From assembly GCA_963576475.1 (NCBI GenBank), contig OY754977.1:15610943-15674942 (forward strand): 64,000 nt of DNA. The letters are read 5' to 3'. Below are positions 21,721-51,700 of this stretch, piece by piece (within the stretch, counting starts at the first letter, position 1; each line of letters starts with the position of its first letter). A program made the position numbers and the translations under genes. The stretch is from Molanna angustata. Lineage: Eukaryota; Arthropoda; Insecta; Trichoptera; Molannidae. The notes under the pieces are model-generated. The model searched no databases, had not been told where the DNA came from, and saw only the letters and a program-made list of their open reading frames with translations.

Positions 21721-21888
21721 CCTATTTTCCGCAATGTTCCTCAAATTAGAGTTTTAGGGCCTTTCTGCTAAGGCTCGCACATGTTCTGGATCTTTATCAG
21801 TCGTAGCTACCGAACAGATCCTTAGTCTGCCTGAATCAGTCTTATATAGCTGCAGTAAGTATAATTATGTACTTAAATAAATTTTACT

Positions 21889-21950
21889 TCACATATGGCA
21901 ATAAACTTGCCACTTGTGAAGGGTGCAAGGAAATGTTTATTATTATTGAA
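21889..21950 (+). repeat. SINE/LINE tail fragment
   Basis: Contains ATATGGCAATAAACTTGCC and then GGGTGCAAGGAAATG and an ATT run, matching the 3' part of SINE family A. Confidence 0.55.
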
Positions 21951-24217
21951 AGAGAAATGAAAAAAGTAGGTTTTAAAGTGAAAAAAATTGTAACATCTTA
22001 GTTTTATTCTAAAACAAAACAAGGAATCTAAAATTACTTACAATCACAGGAAACTATAATCCTAAATAAGTAATGAAACTAACAATATATTTTTACAATG
22101 AAACAAATGGACTTTATATGATTTTCAGTACAAGATACACAGGTATAAAATATTAATCAAAAAAGGTACATTATAAACGACACAAATTATTTAAAATAAA
22201 TGTGACGTAATGATTTTTATACAGTTAACAATCTATATGGCGTAATTTAAATATAATTATGTATATAATTACTACTTTATAATGTAAATGTATGTGGGAA
22301 ATTCACAAAAAAATATTGTTATCAATTATATGTTGTTTTATTATATTCTTTGATGTATTGTACAACAGGTTCAGTTGGAACCATAAAACAAATTAAAAAA
22401 TAGTACAATAAAAATATATGTTATTGAAAAATTGATTTTATAAAAGTAATGTGTTTTGAATGTTGCCACCCCAATAGAGAGGATTTATTGTAAATATATC
22501 ATTTTAAATACATATTTGTACTTTGATTTGGCTGTCTATTAAAAAACCCATACTAAATATTATATTACTTATATATTTGGTTTAGTTTTTTTATTTTTTA
22601 TTTTCAAGTATACAGGAGACTGAGTAATATTTTGGTGTGTATTGTATATTTTCTCTTACTTTTTTGGGTGCACAACTCAATAATTTGAATACCGACTAAT
22701 TATGGTATTAAATATCTGCAATTGAAATTTATGAATAAGTATATCATAGAATACAAATGAATATTTGAATAAATAATAAAAGGAATAATGATTTGTACAT
22801 CTTAAAAAGGCACTTAAGAATGTTGGTAAAAATAACTCTAAAGCAAATAAATAAATTGTAATTTAAGATCAAATATAAGAAAGTCTATTAAGATACGGAG
22901 GGATTTTTTATAATATTCATTGCCCCGTAAACAAAATTTACCAATGCACGCAATCATAATTTCAAACCATGGCAAAAAAATTATGTATCTAATACAATTT
23001 AAAATATTGCAATCGTCAGTCACAAACCAGCAGGTTCAGATTCATCAAATTATTATCAAACATGGAAATAACAAGCTTGGTACATACAAATTCAGTCATT
23101 AAATAGATGAGTACAGTGTAGGGAGGGAGATCCTAGATTTCATTTTAAGCGGCATAGGATTCATAAATGATTTTCTTTCTATTATATTTTGTTCAGTTAA
23201 TGTTGTGAAACATAAATTTATTGTGTTCTATAAAACTATAATAAATTACATAGTCACAGTGACAATATTGTTATTATTACATATATACAAATATGAGGTA
23301 TACAGTGGTTATATAAAAGGTACACATCAATTAAAGTCAGTATATTTTTTAATTACCCTAAATTAAAAAGGCTTGGGATGTACAAAATTGATTGATTATA
23401 TTATTTTCAATAAGTAGGACTCGTGAGAAGCCATAAGTAACATTTTGATACTCCAGTAAAATAACATTTTTATTTATTCTTTATGGTGTCGTATATTAAT
23501 ATTATCTACATTTTCTTTAAAGCCATTTTATCCTACTGACCTTTTCTGCCGACGATAGCCCGATTGTTTAAAGTGAGGTACATATTAAAAAAAATTATAC
23601 CTCTACAATAATAATAATCAGTCAATAAGTTGGTACATCCCTAAAAAAACATTAATTACTTCATAGTGCATTATTTTTTTTAAGTATTTATTATGCACAA
23701 TGAAATATAAAAAATATATACAAAATTGAAAACTACAAAAATATTAAAAATGTAAGAAGTATCCATGCAATGTTTAAGGTTAGTTATTTTTTTTGTAAAT
23801 ATTCAAACACAATATTATCAAAATTAAGTAAAAGTTAAAAAGTAATAACTTTTTTAATTTAAAACTGAAAATTTTAAAATTAAATTCATTAAATATGTAT
23901 GTATTTTTATTTTTTGGAAGACTAATAATAATAATGAACACAAAAGGAAGCACAGACTGACACTAAACAAGGACTCTTGTTGCGGACATGTTTCATGGTG
24001 CCCTTATAATATTCTACAAGTGGAAAGCTTACCTACATGGAAATGCACAAATAATGTACTGTTCTGTTTTACTTCTCAAAATAAAAGATACATTGAAAAA
24101 TAATTTCAAGTTACATTTTTCTTTATCACGATTATAGTAAAATTATTTATTATAAAGCAATTACGATGAAACTTGTTTATTGCTTGTAAGCAATAACTGA
24201 TTATATGTAACACAAAA
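21951..24217. other. AT-rich region between converging genes, no gene seen
   Basis: No ORF with domain character and no transposon ends were recognised on either strand. The sequence lies between the 3' ends of the zinc-finger gene (plus) and CDC7 (minus). Part may be an extended 3' UTR. Confidence 0.45.
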
Positions 24218-24862
24218 AATGTGTGTAGTAACACACCTCATAAACATTGAATCTGGCCAAAATGTGTGTAGTAACACACCTCATAAACATTGAATCTGGC
24301 CAAAATGTGTGTAGTAACACATCTCATAAACATTGAATCTGGCCAAAATGTGCGTAATAACACACCTCATAAACATTGAATCTGGCCAAAATGTGCATAA
24401 TAACACACCTCATAAACATTGAATCTGGCCAAAATGTGTGTAGTAACACACCTCATAAACATTGAATCTGGCCAAAATGTGTGTAGTAACACATCTCATA
24501 AACATTGAATCTGGCCAAAATGTGCGTAATAACACACCTCATAAACATTGAATCTGGCCAAAATGTGCATAATAACACACCTCATAAACATTGAATCTGG
24601 CCAAAATGTGTGTAGTAACACACCTCATAAACATTGAATCTGGCCAAAATGTGTGTAGTAACACACCTCATAAACATTGAATCTGGCCAAAATGTGTGTA
24701 GTAACACACCTCATAAACATTGAATCTGGCCAAAATGTGCGTAATAACACACCTCATAAACATTGAATCTGGCCAAAATGTGCATAATAACATACCTCAT
24801 AAACATTGAATCTGGCCAAAATGTGTGTAGTAACACACCTCACAAACATTGAATCTGGCCAA
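24218..24862 (+). repeat. 43 bp minisatellite, 15 copies
   Basis: Fifteen head-to-tail 43-base units begin AATGTGTGTAGTAACACACC and end ATTGAATCTGGCCAA. Units differ at a few fixed places (GTGTGTAGT, GTGCGTAAT or GTGCATAAT; ACACACC or ACACATC). Units 2-5 and 6-9 have the same order of variants, giving a 172-base higher-order repeat. Each unit contains an imperfect GTGTG...CACAC inverted repeat. No spacers differ between copies, so this is not a CRISPR array. Confidence 0.95.
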
Positions 24863-25990
24863 GAAGGAAACATTTAAAATTCATAAAGATAACTTTTATT
24901 GATCAGTTTCAAGTTCAAAAAACTTTTAACCAAGTGCGTTAAATTGGATCAATATTATTAAAAAATAAAAACATATTTTTGTTCCAGAGAAGGCGCCCAA
25001 TAAAAATTAAATTCAGGATGAACAAATTTCTGTCAAATCAAGACACAATTATCATTATGACATTTTTAAAACATAAATTAAGATATCAAGTCATGGCTCT
25101 ATGAAACACAATGTACCAATTATTAAATAATGAGTGAATAATTTCATGAAATGCTGACATGAATCAGCTATCAAAATTGTGCGATTTGACTTTTTATCCA
25201 TCTAAAAATCAATTTTAAATGCTGGCATATAAAGCAAAGCTGTATTAGTTATATGAATTTTATTTTTGTACATAAATTATTTCAATCAAAATTTCCCAGA
25301 TGATTCAATGAAAACCAACGGAGTTGAAAATCACACATAAAAAAACAATACATAGTTTTCCTACCTGTATGGTAAATAAGTTTTATGGCTAACAAATGAA
25401 ACAGGTTAATCATAGGCATAAATAATAATGAATGATAAATTGAATGTACTTTATTGAAATTTATGGGCGCACATAATATTGTTGTTGTCCACAACACGGT
25501 CCCTCATTATTGGTATGCAAATACAAATTGAATGCAATGCAGTACTTCATAACTCAAGATTGTTGATTATTTTACTTTTTAGAATTATTTTTAAATTGTT
25601 ATATGCGCATCTTGTAAAATTGATTAAGATGCAGATAATATAATGAGGTAGGTACTGTGCTATGTAAACGATATTTGGAAAAAGAAAAGTTACTGTGACG
25701 AGATTTCAAGGTCTACGTATAATTATCTTGTTTATTTAAATTTACTACAAACACTAAGGCACTAGAATATAAAATAAATAATCACATTTATGTATAAGTA
25801 AAATACATTTGAAATAAATACATCTAAAATGCAGCAGTAATATTTGGTTTGATAAGGCAATACAATTTGTACATACACATTGCGGATTGAAATATGTATT
25901 ATAATTTGATTGTAAGAAATATAATATTATGTATATCTCTAACTAAAGCTGAAAAATATAAATGACTAGCATTAACAAACTGTGACAGTA
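24863..25990. other. AT-rich stretch, no gene seen
   Basis: No exon, ORF with domain character or transposon end was recognised. Confidence 0.4.
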
Positions 25991-26154
25991 TGTCCTATTC
26001 TGATTCGTCTGAATTTTAGTGCATGAGAAATGTAAAAAAGTTGCTTGCATTTATACGGGACTCATTACGTCGCAGTGCATATAAAATCCTTTTATCCACG
26101 GTCGCCCATTGGTTACAGACGTTTTCATACTCTGAAACGAATCAAAATAGGACA
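25991..26154 (+). mobile_element. TA-flanked MITE, copy 1
   Basis: Ends TGTCCTATTCTGATTCGT and its near reverse complement are flanked by TA on each side. A second copy in opposite orientation lies at 56902-57066 in a SIRT6 intron; the two share most of their interior, including TTTATACGGGACTCAT. TA flanks suggest a Tc1/mariner-type mover. No coding capacity. Confidence 0.8.
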
Positions 26155-27229
26155 TAGTTTTGTCTGTGGATAATTCAGACTATATTTCAATTCATTTTGA
26201 GTGATTGCAACACAGAATCAATTATAAAATGCAATACATGAATGCAACGGTTATACTCTCCACTGCAAATACGATTCACTAAAATCCTACATCTGTAGTG
26301 TAATAGTTGATAATTTTCAATGTACGCAGGCGAGAGGTAGGTAAGTTCTAAATGAAAATTTCAAATTGGGATTGTATTTGAGTATCAAGAGTAAGTCTAC
26401 AAGGTCACAAAATACATAATCTTTATTAACAACCAATTGTCTATATGTGCATACTACTACTTCAGGGGAAAACATTAGGATGCGTAACTTTGACAAGAAA
26501 ATCATTCCCATATTATTGTTTTAGTAAATTGTAATCAAATTTGTTACCGTTCTAAAAGTCACACATAAAATGTTATGTAATTTGTGCATGCGACACTAAA
26601 ACAAAAGAAGCAAGCAACCTTACTCTTGGTCAACATAATATAAATTTACAGTAAAATATATATTGCGTTTTATACCATGTAAGTATTTAATTTGAAAGTA
26701 TACAGATTTGTTTCATTTACGCTTTTTTAATATTCATAATGCTTTGCTTGCCAATTTTTAAATTCTAAAGTAATTACTGATATAATTAATTGGATATTTG
26801 TATGTCACAGTTGGAGAAAGATCTGGTTTCAAAATAAAATTTCAACTTAATTGAGTCTCTAAGTCACAATTTTTTTCTTGTGAATGTTTTTCATAGCTAA
26901 CTAGTTTTTGATTTGATGCAATGATTTTCTTTTTGAAAACTCATTAAAAAAAATCATTCATACATTTGTCAAAACATGACGTATGATATGTTTTTGATAA
27001 TATCTAAGTACGTAACGGACCATTTTAAAAATGAAATAAAAATACTATACATAATGAGAGGGACCAATGATTATCTTCTGTTGATTAGTAATATGCAAAC
27101 ATAATAAATATTGAAAATAAATATTTAAAGGTACATGTAGAACACTAAAACTTATGATTCCTTAAAACTATGTTATAACATTTAAACACAAATATACAAT
27201 TAATTTAAATGTTTAAACTACAACGATTG
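26155..27229. other. AT-rich stretch, no gene seen
   Basis: No exon or transposon end was recognised between the MITE and the 3' end of CDC7. Confidence 0.4.
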
Positions 27230-27235
27230 TTTATT
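27230..27235 (-). promoter_or_regulatory. polyadenylation signal of CDC7
   Basis: AATAAA on the minus strand, about 28 bases after the CDC7 stop codon. This would give a very short 3' UTR; signals further downstream are also possible. Confidence 0.45.
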
Positions 27236-27262
27236 GTATTGTTAAAGGAGTATCAGGATTTG

Positions 27263-44427
<17,165 letters not shown>

Positions 44428-45768
44428 TTTACAATTTAACCACTATAAAAGCTTACTAAAATGCCAAAAATGTTCAAAGTCGAAAAAAGAATACGTGACG
44501 TACAAATAATAAATATTGCTCGCGCCAAAAATTCTACCTTGTTTAATTTTCTGTAACATAACGGCTACACTAGCACAAATTTTAAATGGCTTCTCAACTA
44601 CTTTGATGTCATATCTCACACTAGAAATTAATATATTTTGTAAAGGCTAGAACTCTTCATGCTTTGACTTATATTTTTAATAAATTTGATTTGGATCTTA
44701 AAAAACAGACATCACACACATTTTCCAATATTGTTAAAAGGTAAAATTTCTATATCTTCTTTGTACTTTCGCTATCAGCTTTTTTAAAAATGAATAGGTA
44801 TGTCCGTGTTAAACAATTTCACGTACATCTTCCCACATTCTCTAAATTAAGCATAAATGCTTGTGCTATAGTCAAACGAAATCGGTCGAGGCAGCTAGAG
44901 TGGGGTTCGAACTCGCTATCATTGGATTATTACGCCAGCACGATGCCGCTCTGCCACCGATTCATCTGAACCCACCTTTTATTTATATAAATATATTTTT
45001 TCTAAAACCCGAGTGTTTTTATTAAATACCCGAGGGTTTTCATCGAATCAATGAAATAACACTCAAATTTTTTTACTTATTACAACTAACAATTCCATGT
45101 TTTTCGTAAATATCTGATAAATTATTTAATAAATATACGTATGAATGGATAATTGTATAATTTTTATAAAATCATTTTTTGTCTAAATTTTGTTCTTTTT
45201 ATTTATTTAATGTAGGTACATGTATTATTTGTTAGTACATGGATATGCTGCCCCGATAAAGAGCTAAAAGGGGTCGCACAGAATAGGACAAAATGGATAC
45301 AAAAGATATTCGGCTTTGTTGCAAAACAATTCGTGGGATCGAGAGAAATGAATTCTCAAAGCTCCATCAAAAACATAATACGGCGTAGCAGTTTAATTTT
45401 GGAACTTGTGATAAAGAAGTGATATTTTAAAATATTGCAACATACGTTTTATTTTTGTTGCTGTTAACATTCATGAATAGGCTCGCGGGTAGTTGTTTCG
45501 TATGTCAAAAGTCAAAATTGTAATATTTATATGTGATTTATACTACTATAATCAAGTACAATATGATATGTGATTTATACCAAAAGAAATTAGTGTATTT
45601 TGTGCTTCGAAGAAACTGTTTTCATTTAAAAATATTTGTGTCCATAATTTGGTGTTACTTTGGACTATAAATAAAACAAAACTTTTCTATAATTTTCAAT
45701 GAAATGCTATATAATCTTCATTCATTTTCCAATTTTATGAATAAAGTTTATTACAGAAATTCGTAAAC
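44428..45768. promoter_or_regulatory. divergent intergenic region of CDC7 and SIRT6
   Basis: The start codons of CDC7 (minus) and SIRT6 (plus) are 1.34 kb apart, so both promoters must lie here. A SINE (44788-44968) occupies the middle. No TATA box, initiator or CpG island could be assigned with confidence. Confidence 0.5.
44788..44968 (-). mobile_element. tRNA-derived SINE, family B, diverged
   Basis: Inverted copy of the SINE at 33848: AATAGGTATGTCCGTGTTAA on the tail side, GAAATCGGTCGAGGCAG and GGTTCGAACTCGC on the head side. It is more diverged than the other two copies. Confidence 0.7.
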
Positions 45769-48700
45769 ATGTCTTGTAATTATGCTGATGGTTTATCACC
45801 TTACGAAAATAAAGGCATTTTAGGTGCAGCGGAGGTGATTAATTAAAAACTTGTTTTTATTCATATTATTTTATTGATAATAAAACGAAATCAAAGGAGT
45901 ATATTTTTTAATTTTCAAGTCGTAACTTGTAACTTTACATCTATTTCCAGAAATTTGATTCCCTAGATACTGTACGTGAAAAGTGTGCATTATTAGCAAA
46001 ACTTATTAAAGAAGCAAATCATATTGTTGTTCATACGGGAGCTGGGATAAGTACTTCTGCTGGAATTCCAGATTTTCGGTGATTATTGTTTATTTTTGTT
46101 GTTTAATTTGTATTTGTCTTTATGATTCACTAAAGTAAGTACGGTCATTACAGTTTCACATTTAATAATTACTGTTATTAATGAATAAATTGGTTGGAAT
46201 TAATATCAATGTCATAAGATGTTGTCATTAATAATTTACCTAAATGTAAAAATATAATATAATAATTGCAAAAAATGTCAGGTTTGTGTCCATCCCGAAT
46301 AATGGGCATCATTATGATATCAGGATTCAATTTTTCTATGGTTATTGATTCTTCCCCACGTCAATTGATGTATGTACCAGTATTTTTCTGTTATTGACAT
46401 ATGCTATATAATTAAGTGACAGAAAGCAAAATATACAGTGCTTTGTAAGATTGGGTCAGCAATTTTCTGATTCCTCTATAAAAGTACATCAGTTTTCTAA
46501 TTCGTTCTGGTAGTAAGGTCAAATGAAATTTCTATGTTAAGTGCTTATCCATGTTAAAACCTAGATGTGGTATGTTATCAACCATTCTCAGTTTGTTGCA
46601 TTATACAATCTGAATTATTGTTTGAGCAAGAATGTAATATATAACTTAGAGATTGACTATGTCCCATATATATATTTGGGTGTCGTCGGAGAAACTCTCA
46701 ACCCAAACTTGTATGTTAATCTACGCATATCATTAATCGTTGATCCAGTAAACATATCGTCCAATTTTTTAGTGTCCGTTTAGCAAGTTCTAATACTTGA
46801 GCTTTGTTAAATGTTGGCTTATAAAGACACAATGAAACTGGTATATTGCTATACTTCAGTCTTTTCAGCAATGATATTCACCACCTATTCTGAATGTAGT
46901 GCCTTTTTATGTGAGACTAGACTTGTGTGTGAAGATACACATATGTGTTGTGCTTCATTTTCTTTAGGCAATGCACACTGGTTACTGTCGCTGGTTACCC
47001 CATATTGTGCGTGATGGTATGTATAAGAACAAACCTGATGTTACGAACGTAGGAAACAGACTAAAATAATCTCGGAAAATTTGTTAATATTATGTATGTA
47101 CACATACTAAAAATGATACCGAAAACGGAGACGACCGTAGCGAGAGCATTTATGAAAATATTTTAAATTAAAAATTATATCGCAAGTCGTCTACGTTTTC
47201 GGTTATCAATTAGATCTAAGAATACTTATTTACATTTGTTTTATATTGTACCATGCCCTTTACACATGTCTTATTGTTTGTATTTATTTATTTGATATAA
47301 AATTGTATAACTGTGTGTCATGCTGCAGACTGACAAGTACTGAACTGTGATAGGTATTTGTCAGTAGGTACATGTAGGTACCTACAATCGACGACCACCC
47401 ACGATTGCGCGGTGTGTGGGCAGACCCCCCGCATACAAAACAATGTGGGTGGGCGTTATTAGGCCGTCAATTAATAAATATAAAAATGAACAATTTTATT
47501 GAATAAACAGAGCTTTTTTACTTGTCTGACTTGTTTCATTTCTCGATCCTAGACTCTGGTTGTAGGCAAACCCTACGACTGAATACCTGGTTCAGGAAGA
47601 AATTGACTTGATAAGGTGAAGTACTGCCTGCCTGGACCCTGGCTTATGCTGGTATACCGGGGCAGTTTCGCTTCCCTTAAACGCCAAGAATCGACAAACC
47701 GCTCCTTGAGCGGTCACTGTTGTGAGGTTCGAGTCATTTCTGATACTGCCAAAAGTCTACAAATCGCTCCTTGGGCGATCACTGTAGGGAGATCATTGGT
47801 GTACAGGTCAGGCAATAGTGCTCATTGAATACGCTCGGGTACGACAAAAACGTTGGTCCGCCAGCGGCCGTGCAAGGGACAACCTATTGTCAATAGAGAC
47901 GCAGTGCGTCTGCTACATTAACTGGTCCTTCGAGCCGGATCCCTGATCCACACGTCCATCCACCGCCGCTACTGAGATCATTCCAAGATGACTCCTTCAC
48001 TTCGTTCTGGAAAGGGAGCACCATCAACATCTATGGCAAAACCACCGAGTACTCGGGATTCCGAGGGATCCGTCGCTTCAGATGCCACTGAAGACACCAT
48101 CAGATATCAACGAAAACTTCTCAGGAAGAAAGACAAGATGTTGTCAGACACTACCAGCGCCCTCGCCGAGACAAGGAAGAGCCTAGAGGAAGCAAAAGAA
48201 ATGATACGGGCCCTGCAAACCCGTATGAACCCCGTTAGACAAGAAGAGGACGACCCGACACTGCCTGAGGACTACGCATTACCAAATAGGCGTACTCAGG
48301 AGTGGGTCGCTGCGCAGCCTTCGCCTTCATCTCAATCAGATGCGATGACGCAGGTGCTAGCGACATTGACGGAGCTTCTCAGAACCCAGTCTATGAACAC
48401 GAGCGTGAACAACAACCGCGAGTCCGCTGACGCCAAGATTAACTCCTTTTTGGCCAGGCAGACGTCCGCCAGGGACCTGCCTGAGTATTCGGGGAATCCT
48501 CTTGAATGGAAAAGGTTCAAGGGTCTCTACGAGCAGTCCACAGCGCTATGTGGCCTGACAGCTGCAGAAAACCTTCTCCGGCTTCAACGTGCATTGAAAG
48601 GAGAAGCATTACAGGCCGTTGACTCCATGATGATGGACCCAGCAAACGTTGACCTCATATTGGAAAGTCTAGAAGTTTGCTTCGGCAACCAACAAAAGAC

Positions 48701-51700
48701 CGTGAATGCGCTACTTGATAAGGTGCAGAGGCTACCCTGTCTGTCAGCAGATGCCTCGATGCATGAAATAGCAACTTTCGGGCAGAGCATCAGAAATTTG
48801 ATTGGTGCAATAGAAGGAATCGGCCCCGAGCACTTGGCGGCACCGAAACTCCTCACAGAACTAGCATATAAGATGCCACATTTCATGAGATGGTCATGGA
48901 CTCAAGCACAAACACCAGGTACGACAGCCACCATCAAGGACCTTAGCACTTGGCTACTGGACATGGGAAGGCGCGCTTTGGCCGCAGGTACGGCAAACTC
49001 GCCCGCGCCTGTCGTACAAACAAACAACAAAGGGCGCCGCGAAAAAGTTAATACAATAACAGAAGATCAACGCGCTCCTGTTATTGTATGCCGATTGTGT
49101 AAAGCGAATCACAAACTATACGAGTGCAAAAACTATTTAGAAAAAACACTAAATGAAAAGTGGACATTTGTAAAAGGTGCCAAACTGTGTTTCGTGTGTC
49201 TAGTGCCGGGACATTCAGTTAGTAATTGTCGGCGACAAAAGTGTGGTGAGGGTGACTGTCGCAGCGCCCACCATAAAACATTACACCGAGACGTTTCGTC
49301 GCGAGATACGGCTCAAGTTATGCATAATGTGTGCGACATGAACAATGACGTATTATTGAAAATAATACCAGTGAATATTAGTGGCCCAAATGGACAGAAA
49401 AAAGTGCATGCATTGCTCGACGAGGGTTCAACGGTTACCCTGATTGATGCGAGCGTCGCGACGGCGGTCGGCGCCTTTGGACCGACGCGCACACTACGCA
49501 TACACGGCGCGAACAACATGTGTTCCTCTGAACCGAATTCACGCCGAGTGAAAATAAAAATATGTGGTGAAAAACGCGGCACCGAATATACGATTTCGGC
49601 AAACACAGTGGCGCGTTTAGACTTACCCGAGCTCACCGTGTCACAACGAGGTGACGAAAATGTCGTGCAACCATTGGTATTGATCGGGCAAGACAACGCC
49701 CATTTGATTGTGTCTAGAGAAGTGCGCGAGCGAAGTGACCATCGACTCTTATCAAAAACCGCCTTAGGGTGGACAGTGCATGGTGGTCCCCACCCAAACA
49801 TTAATATATCTCTAGTGATGCGCGCGCAACCATTAAATACAGACAATCAAAGACTAGAGGAATTGATGAAATATCATTTCTCTCTCGAATCAATCGGTGT
49901 GAGTTTGTTACCACGAGTGTCCGCCGAAAACCATCGTGCAACAGCCATCATGAATACCACGACCAACCCTCTTTCCGGTCAATGGGAGACCGGATTAATT
50001 TGGAAAGAAGATAATATGCATCTTCCTGACAATCGTCACTGTGCAGTGAATAGATTGATGTCACTCGAACGCAAGCTCGCTCGAGATACAGTAATGACGA
50101 AAGCCTACACCGAAAAAATAAAAGACTTGGTGAACAAGGGTTACGCCCGTCAACTCACTAACGAAGAGGCGGCACAGCCTGCCCCTAGAAAATGGTACTT
50201 GCCGCATTTTGCAGTCACCAACCCCCATAAATCGGGAAAAATCAGAGTCGTCTTCGACGCCGCCTGCAAATGCAATGGAACGTCTCTGAACGACGCACTA
50301 TTGCCTGGACCGGATCTACTCACCTCCTTGTTGGGCAATATACTGAGGTTCAGGGAAGGTCGCGTGGCGATCGCGGCGGACATCAAAGAAATGTTTCTGA
50401 GGATTCGCATAAAGGAAGAAGATCAGAAATCACAATTGTTCCTGTGGAGGGATAAACCCGATGACATCATAAAAACATATATGTTAACCGCAATGATGTT
50501 TGGCGCCAAATGCTCACCAAGTTCGGCACAATTCGTGAAAAATGCAATCGCGGAAACAAGTGAAAATATAGTGGTGACTAAGACAATAAAAGATAATTTC
50601 TACATGGATGATTACTTGGACTCAGTCCACGATGAGAGAGAGGCCATCACAAAAATAAAAAATATTCGGCACGTGCTCTCAGAGGGAGGGTTTGAACTAG
50701 TCAATTGGGCTAGTAATAAGCCAAGAGTATTGAAATGTGTCCCCGATAATGAACGGGCGACCAATGGACGAGCCATCCAAGTAATAGACAGCCACATAGA
50801 GTGTGTGTTAGGGGTATTATGGGATACCACCACTGACAACTTTATATTTTCGTTCGACTCCCTCAAGAAACAGACCGATGTGTGGCCCACAAAGAGACGT
50901 CTTCTTAGTGAGGCAATGAAAATATTTGATCCTGCGGGTTTTGTCTCTTGCTTGACGATAAGACCAAAAATAATATTACAAGAAGTTTGGCGCTCAACAG
51001 TGGGCTGGGACGACAAGATCGAAGCCTCACACGCCGAGAAATGGCAAGAATGGATACGATCGGTAGAGGGCATAGAATGTCAAATACCAAGGTGCTGTAC
51101 CTACCACAAAACAAGCAATTTAGAGCTACATGTATTTTGCGACGCCTCCGAACAAGCGTGCTGCAATGTGGCTTACCTAGTCGAGTCAGTAGAACAAGAC
51201 AGACGAATCACATTCATGGCAGGAAAATGCAAAGTAGCGCCACTTCGCCCGATGTCGATTCCAAGACTTGAGTTACAAGCGGCACTAATGGGGGCCCGCC
51301 TGGCGGCCACCATTACAAAGGAATGCCGAAGAACAATACATCGGACGGTCATGTGGACCGATTCGACAACAGTACTATGCTGGATAAGAACAGATCCTAG
51401 GAAATACACAACATTCGTAGCCAACCGCTTGGGCGAGATCGACGAATTAACATCAAAAGCAACTGGAAGTGGATACCTACAGCCAACAACCCAGCTGATA
51501 TTGGCACAAGGAATGTCGAGACGCCTGACATGACAACGAATGGTTTATGGTACGCAGGACCAACATTTCTGAAAGAAACTGAAAGGCATTGGCCTAAAGA
51601 AAGAACCCGACATATTTCAGAGACCGATGATCTTGAAATACGCACTCAGTATGTCAATTTTGCAGTACAAAGTGACATGGAGAGACTGTTTGAATGGGAA

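Noticed and set aside
24218..24862. Regular array that could suggest CRISPR
   Set aside because: Units are continuous 43-mers without unique spacers, and the genome is eukaryotic.
47616..47828. 70-codon ORF present in both LTRs
   Set aside because: It lies wholly inside the LTRs, shows no domain, and its repetition follows from LTR identity.
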